In this document: positions 62,382-64,000 of the stretch, one piece after another | Numbering within the stretch: the first letter of the stretch is position 1 | Layout: the number at the start of each line of letters is the position of its first letter | DNA from: Amorphochlora amoebiformis | Taxonomy: Eukaryota > Cercozoa > Chlorarachniophyceae | NCBI GenBank assembly: GCA_054601695.1 | Contig: BAAHQB010000003.1 | Span: forward strand, 1,550,001 to 1,614,000 | Reading direction: 5' to 3' | Length of the DNA stretch: 64,000 nucleotides | The notes under the pieces: model-generated | Databases searched by the model: none | The model's input: only the letters and a program-made list of their open reading frames with translations | What the model was told of the DNA's origin: nothing | Made by a program: the position numbers and the translations under genes

Positions 62382-63352
62382 AATAATAATATCTATATAT
62401 AGGCAATAAGAAGCTACGCATGCAGTCCTTCAACCTGGTTTATTAGGGTTAGGGTTAGGTCTAGGGTTAGGGTTAGGGTTAGGGTTAGGGTTAGGGTTAG
62501 GGTTAGGGTTAGGGTTAGGGTCATATTCAAAACAAAAACAAAAGCGTAACCCCAACCCTAAACCTAATCCTAACCCTAACCCTAACCCCAACCCTAACCT
62601 TAAACTCTAACCACAACCCTCTCTAACGCCTGACCCCTAAGCCTAACCCTAATCCGTAATGTTATTTGCAGTCTAACTCAAAATCGTAGCCATAACCCGA
62701 ACTCTAACCCTAATCCTTTTCGTAAACCTAGCCGTAGCCAAACCATAACCCTAACCCTAACCCTAACCTAACCCTAACCAAAGTCTGACCTATGCCTAAT
62801 CATAACTCTAACCCTAACCTAACCCTAAACCAAAACCTAACCTCCTAACTCTAACGTCCTGACCCTAACCCTAACCGTAACTTTTATAGGTTCTATTAAC
62901 CGTAAATATTCAAACCTGCAACTCTCTTTCGCTCTCTCTCTCGCTCTCTCTCTCTCGCTCTCTCTCTCTCGCTCTCTCTCTCTCGCTCTCTCTCCCTCGA
63001 TCTCTCTCTCTCGCTCTCTCTCTCTCGCTCTCTCTCTCTCTCTTGCTCTACCTCTCTCGCCCTCTCTCCCGCGCGCGCTCTCTCTCTCTCTCCCTCTCTC
63101 CCTCTCTCTGTCCCTTTCTCTCCCTCTCTCCCTCTCTCACTCAGGCAGGAATGTCGTGCTTAGAGTTGTCGCAGTTTGTTGATCGGTAACCCCAACCTCT
63201 TAATCTCAACCAACATTACCATAACCCAAACCCTAATCCTAACCCTAACCCTAACTCTAACCCTAACACTAACCCTAACCCTAACCCTAACCCTAACCCT
63301 AACCCAACCCCTTTAGACATTTTCCCGGTCAAGGATACGGGGACATCTTCTT
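61261..63352 (+). CDS. Split gene of unknown function, continues to the right
   Basis: Exons 61261-61320 ([20 protein letters not shown]), 61594-61654 ([20 protein letters not shown]), 62403-62438 ([12 protein letters not shown]), 63145-63185 ([13 protein letters not shown]) and 63317-63352 ([12 protein letters not shown]). All five are phase-compatible and bounded by GT-AG. Donors at 63186 (GTAACCCCAACC) and 63353 (GTAACCCTAACC) open into telomere-like repeats. If the third exon is not spliced at GTTTATTAG it ends at TAG (62444-62446), giving a 56-residue protein; the two good exons downstream argue against that. The start is the first ATG after the unique block; it fits the chain but is not proven. 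No domain is recognised. The last two exons form the phrase [16 protein letters not shown]. Confidence 0.5.
61724..62285 (+). repeat. Five decayed copies of the end of exon 61594-61654
   Basis: Copies at 61724, 61917, 62051, 62153 and 62232 repeat AAGAAGGATGAGGTTAACAA, AGATATCGCTGTCAATGATG and the donor GTATATCAT. Copy 3 has a stop (GTGTAG), copy 4 a deletion, and copy 5 is short. All are downstream of the exon. Confidence 0.92.
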
Positions 63353-64000
63353 GTAACCCTAACCCTAACCCTTTAACCCTAAACGATAACCCTAACCTAA
63401 CCCTAACCCTAACCCTAACTCCAGCCCTAACCTTAACCACAAACTTAACCCTAATCCGAATCTGACTCTAACTATCAATTTATCCGACTCATAAGCATAC
63501 GTCTAACCGTAGCTTTGACCCATTGCCCTAACCCTAACCATTAACCCCTATCGTTTATGGTAACCCTGATATTGATGCTACAATTAAACATTATCATACC
63601 CTAACCATAACTCCAACCCTAACCCTACTCCTAACCCTAACCCTAACCATAGAAGCCCTAACCCTAACCCTAACCCTTCGCCTACTCTAAGCCAGTATAT
63701 AACCCATCCCAACCCTGATGTAATAAAACAATTTAAATCTATTATAAATTCAACCATAAGCCTAAACCTAACCCTAACCCTAACCCTAACTCTAACCCGA
63801 GTCAATGGTCCTAGGACTAAGACATGCTGAATAATCTGATCCTAACTCTAACCCAACGCTAACCCTAACCCTAACCCTAAGCCTAAGCCTGACCCTAACC
63901 CAAACGAAAGTATGACATCTGCCCAAGCTTAACGTCATTCTTAACCCTAACCCTAACCCTCGCCCTAACCCTAACCCTTGCCCTAACCCTAACCGTAACC
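62447..64000. repeat. Telomere-like tracts with a CTCTCTCTCTCTCG block
   Basis: TTAGGG at 62447-62525, then degenerate CCCTAA in plus sense to the window end. 62925-63140 is a (CT)n block with a 14-16 bp period set by CTCGCTC, ending in a fine acceptor (CTCTCTCACTCAG) for exon 63145. Confidence 0.85.
63793..63843 (+). other. Dispersed intronic element, copy 4
   Basis: GAGTCAATGGTCCTAGGACT then AAGACATGCTGAATAATCTG ATCCTAAC. Almost identical to copy 3 on the opposite strand 12.7 kb away. Confidence 0.8.

Overview
This is a stretch of nuclear DNA from an intron-rich eukaryote, probably a protist. The lineage cannot be fixed from the sequence. There are no bacterial-style genes and no long ORFs. 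Most of the window is (AT)n, telomere-like (CCCTAA)n/(TTAGGG)n and (GA)n/(CT)n sequence. Translations of these arrays (YIYIYI, NPNPNP, VRVRV, SLSLSL) are not genes. The coding signal sits in many small unique islands of about 12-110 nt between GT and AG. Read in order, with exon phase checked at each junction, they assemble into at least five split genes. All gene models are hand-built from splice signals, phase and remembered family motifs; no database was searched.

Layout. (1) 802-4229, minus: an NSF-attachment-protein (SNAP)-like helical-repeat gene running off the left edge. (2) 5381-10125, plus: a diphthine synthase (Dph5)-like methyltransferase, head to head with gene 1 across a unique block at 4600-5380. 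(3) 12179-41563, plus: a roughly 29-kb gene of more than 30 tiny exons encoding a low-complexity N-terminal part, at least one PDZ domain and an ordered C-terminus. Its 3' end is secure and its 5' end was not found. (4) 44935-60665, minus: a gene for a secreted protein of tandem W-x-G-G / IYxIP / VLxIDPxT repeats, with an N-terminal signal peptide and 15 phase-compatible junctions. Genes 3 and 4 converge on a CTAG-rich island at 42290-43180. (5) 61261-63352 and beyond, plus: an unrecognised gene head to head with gene 4 across 60666-61260.

The unusual biology is in the introns. Telomere-like tracts often begin exactly at the splice donor (exon|GTAACCCTAACC) or end exactly at the acceptor (CCCTAG|exon), and their C-rich strand is usually the sense strand of the host gene. 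At about 15 places the introns also carry decayed tandem copies of the neighbouring exon edge. Copies of the exon start plus acceptor lie upstream of the real exon, and copies of the exon end plus donor lie downstream. This looks like intron growth by repeated tandem duplication across splice sites, followed by AT microsatellite expansion. A roughly 45-bp element occurs in four telomere-like tracts; the one copy inside a confirmed intron is in sense orientation.
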